Below the pieces are notes generated by a model. The model ran no database searches. It saw nothing but the letters and a program-made list of their open reading frames with translations, and was not told where the DNA came from. A DNA stretch of 64,000 nt, from assembly GCA_934486615.1 (NCBI GenBank), contig CAKSQO010000004.1, positions 95,275-159,274 on the forward strand, written 5' to 3'. The DNA is from an uncultured Eubacteriales bacterium. Its GTDB lineage: Bacteria; Bacillota; Clostridia; Oscillospirales; Acutalibacteraceae. Positions 62,613 through 64,000 of the stretch are shown one piece after another (position 1 is the stretch's first letter; each line of letters begins with the position of its first letter). The translations under genes were made by a program, and so were the position numbers.

Positions 62613-62698
62613 CAAAATAAAAAAGGACAAGCTCCCTCGGTAGGATTCCTGTCCTTTTATAACAATGGAACGCGAAAAGCCGAACCGATTTCTTCGGC
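62613..62698 (-). promoter_or_regulatory. pepD leader with two hairpins, the second a terminator (attenuator)
   Basis: Between the promoter and pepD the minus-strand leader forms GCCGAA (62693-62698) / TTCGGC (62679-62684), then a terminator stem AAAAGGACA (62650-62658) / TGTCCTTTT (62621-62629) with a U-rich run to 62613. The inner part contains GGAAUCCUACCGAGGGAGCU. This places an intrinsic terminator upstream of the pepD start and downstream of its promoter, so readthrough must be possible. No T-box or known riboswitch consensus is seen. Confidence 0.65.
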
Positions 62699-62702
62699 AA
62701 AC

Positions 62703-62731
62703 ATTATATCAAATATTTGCTGAAAGTACAA
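62703..62731 (-). promoter_or_regulatory. Sigma-A promoter for pepD
   Basis: Minus-strand TTGTAC (62726-62731), 17 bases, perfect TATAAT (62703-62708), directly after the membrane protein gene. Confidence 0.8.
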
Positions 62732-62749
62732 GCGGTTTTTGTGCGTAGT

Positions 62750-63226
62750 TTAAGAATTACAGGCTATTACATTAAGCAAGTTGATAATTATAGACAATCC
62801 AAACAGCATGATACCCGAAAAGGCTGAGGACAGCCATACCATCATTGCAGGAGTGAAAGAGAATTCATCATGGTAACTGTCACCGGAATTGACACCGACA
62901 ACAATTCCCGCAATAAAGCCTGCAATCATTATAACAATAGCCATAATATTCGCAGCAGTAGATACATCCGGCCTTGAAGGCGTAAATCCGGAGCGCTTTT
63001 CTATCTGTCTGAACTCCTCCGGCGTTACATAAATCGGTACTTGTTTGCAGTACCTTGTCACGCCGTCGTCGCCCTGCTCGCTGCACGGATATTCAGGTGA
63101 CGAATTGCCGTCGGGCGAATACACCCTGTCAAACAAGCCCGCGCTTATCAGCACGTTTTTTTCATAGTCGTTGTCAGGCGCGCTTTCGAGTTTTGATTGA
63201 AGATATTGTCTTACCCTATCGTCCAT
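62750..63226 (-). CDS. Hypothetical two-helix membrane protein
   Basis: A 158-residue protein with a soluble N-terminal part of about 90 residues (MDDRVRQYLQSKLESAPDND and so on, with a FRQIEKRSGF helix). Two membrane helices follow, ANIMAIVIMIAGFIAGIVVG and FSGIMLFGLSIIINLLNVIA, with an outside loop between. No signal peptide or known domain is recognised. GGAGGGAT precedes the ATG. It is divergent from a small XRE regulator with 76 bases between the starts, so it is probably regulated by that protein. Confidence 0.7.
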   Translation of the reverse strand: MDDRVRQYLQSKLESAPDNDYEKNVLISAGLFDRVYSPDGNSSPEYPCSEQGDDGVTRYCKQVPIYVTPEEFRQIEKRSGFTPSRPDVSTAANIMAIVIMIAGFIAGIVVGVNSGDSYHDEFSFTPAMMVWLSSAFSGIMLFGLSIIINLLNVIACNS

Positions 63227-63260
63227 TGTTATCCCTCCGATTTTTATATTTATTCTATTT

Positions 63261-63277
63261 TAGACGTTTTCTGTCTA
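63261..63277. promoter_or_regulatory. Candidate operator in the XRE/membrane-protein intergenic region
   Basis: TAGAC (63261-63265), seven bases, GTCTA (63273-63277), a perfect inverted repeat next to -10-like TATAAT/TATTAT sequences for both strands. Its position between a repressor-type gene and its divergent partner suggests an operator. Confidence 0.45.
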
Positions 63278-63302
63278 TTATAAGATAGAAGCGGTGATGA
63301 CA

Positions 63303-63530
63303 ATGGACGTTTCGTTCGGTGAAAAAATCAAGTGGCTCAGAGAGGACAGGAACCTCAGCCGGTCGCAGCTCGGCGCTGCCACGGGTATGACCCGGCGGCG
63401 CATTTCGTACATCGAGTGCGACAAATACGAGCCGAGCCTTGACGACATAAGGGCTCTGTGCGCTTTTTTCGGCGTGTCTGCCGACTATCTTTTGGGTCTG
63501 CCGTACACTTACGCACGGCCGACTCGATAA
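63303..63530 (+). CDS. Small XRE-family helix-turn-helix regulator
   Basis: A 75-residue protein that is essentially only a HTH_3 domain: FGEKIKWLREDRNLSRSQLG, AATGMTRRRISYIECDKYEP, then LDDIRALCAFFGVSADYLLG. The ATG at 63303 is chosen (GCGGTGAT just upstream); ATG 63297 and GTG 63294 are in-frame alternatives inside that site. It is divergent to the two-helix membrane protein and followed by a strong terminator. It is most likely an autoregulated repressor. Confidence 0.85.
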   Translation: MDVSFGEKIKWLREDRNLSRSQLGAATGMTRRRISYIECDKYEPSLDDIRALCAFFGVSADYLLGLPYTYARPTR

Positions 63531-63549
63531 TAAGCTCCGGGCAAGCTAT

Positions 63550-63584
63550 TGTCGCTGCACTTTTTAAGGTGCAGCGACATTTTT
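63550..63584 (+). terminator. Strong terminator after the small XRE gene
   Basis: An 11-bp perfect stem TGTCGCTGCAC (63550-63560) / GTGCAGCGACA (63569-63579), followed by TTTTT. Confidence 0.92.
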
Positions 63585-63670
63585 CTTCATTTTGGCCGCA
63601 AAAACGGTGCAAATTTGCTCTTACTTTATCGTTCAGGCGCTGTCTTCGGTTTGGAGGGCGGCCATGTGTC

Positions 63671-63977
63671 CTAATTCGCCGCCGCGCTCGAGCGGCTCAG
63701 CGGGGCGCCATGCTCGGCGGCCTTGCTGTCGCGCAGCATGACGATAATAACCGTGGAGCTGATGGTGCGCACACGGTGTGTGATCATTATGACCGTCTTA
63801 TACTTGATAAGCCGCGACAATGCCGACCGGACGGCGCTCTCGTTCTTTACGTCAAAGCTCACGGTCGCTTTGTCAAGCAGGATTTTCGGCGCGTTCCTGA
63901 GGAAATCGCGCGCTATCTAAATGCGCTGACGCGCGCCGCTTTGGTCTTCGCCGTCCCTGCTGCCCTGTCGGGCAGCT
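63671..63977 (-). pseudogene. Decayed ABC-exporter ATPase domain (C-terminal remnant)
   Basis: Read leftward from about 63950, one frame gives GEDQSGARQRI, a stop, then IARDFLRNAPKILLDKATVS and FDVKNESAVRSALSRLIKYK. TVIMITHRVRTISSTVIIVM and a tail ending at TAG 63671-63673 follow. This is the end of an ABC exporter ATPase. The signature LSGGQRQRIS has become SGARQRI-stop, and the Walker B LLDEAT has become LLDKAT with the catalytic Glu lost. The ITHR switch histidine remains. Upstream, LPD occurs in another frame, so a frameshift is also likely. The N-terminal half is not seen. It is a clear pseudogene. Confidence 0.8.
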
Positions 63978-64000
63978 GTGTAGGTTCGACCCCTGCTCTT

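Noticed and set aside
62613..62698. T-box riboswitch for the pepD leader
   Set aside because: The near-invariant T-box antiterminator sequence (AGGGUGGNACCGCG-like) is missing.

Overview
The window is one contiguous stretch of a chromosome from a Gram-positive, endospore-forming member of the Clostridia, most like a gut Oscillospiraceae/Ruminococcaceae-type bacterium. This is inferred from gene content: PolC-type replicase, forespore sigma-G, a YlmC/YmxH-type PRC-barrel sporulation protein, AddAB, LL-diaminopimelate aminotransferase, the MEP isoprenoid pathway, ECF vitamin transporters and three classic Firmicutes riboswitches. Base composition is moderately GC-rich. No species can be named from the sequence alone. 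Most genes are on the minus strand, with plus-strand islands at 5.5-9.7 kb, 15.6 kb, 44-46.6 kb, 53.7 kb and 63.3 kb.

Layout. 1-0.8 kb: coaD (cut by the edge) and rsmD. 1.1-5.4 kb: a divergent type IIA topoisomerase pair. 5.5-9.7 kb (plus): two polysaccharide deacetylases, purA and sigG, the last behind a plausible sigma-F promoter. 9.9-15.4 kb: a small conserved protein, metK under a SAM-I riboswitch, ribU under an FMN riboswitch, a small unknown, then ruvX, argS and ywiB. 15.6 kb: an XRE regulator. 16.1-26.6 kb: a long housekeeping operon transcribed pyrH-frr-uppS-cdsA-dxr-rseP-ispG-polC. 26.7-28.6 kb: rpsB-tsf. 28.9-33.8 kb: yigZ, dgt, dnaG, rpoD, PRC-barrel protein. 33.9-41.8 kb: rpmE, addBA and an unknown probable beta-propeller. 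41.9-43.9 kb: dapF-dapL.

The more accessory part starts at 44.1 kb. It holds tRNA-Cys followed by an AT-rich insertion with inverted repeats and a frameshifted four-helix-bundle (S23/IVP-type) gene, a membrane diguanylate cyclase with an extra C-terminal domain, pepT and an M29 aminopeptidase, and thiT under a TPP riboswitch. Next comes a three-gene VTC / DUF4956 / beta-helix lipoprotein operon, a tiny ribbon-helix-helix gene, a complete oligopeptide ABC transporter (oppBCDFA) with a long leader, and pepD-pepQ with a leader attenuator. The right edge has a divergent XRE/membrane-protein pair and a decayed ABC-transporter ATPase.

Functional picture. Most of the window is core replication, translation, isoprenoid, lipid, wall-precursor and repair functions. 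The 46-62 kb part looks like a peptide-use block: peptide import plus four intracellular peptidases. The least understood multi-gene unit is the VTC/DUF4956/beta-helix operon at 50.1-53.5 kb. Sites that combine unusual regulatory features are the metK-terminator/Shine-Dalgarno hairpin at 10.15 kb, the pepD and opp leaders, and the missing canonical start codon of rseP. Positions of promoters, terminators and riboswitches were read by eye. Protein identities rest on remembered family motifs, not on any search.
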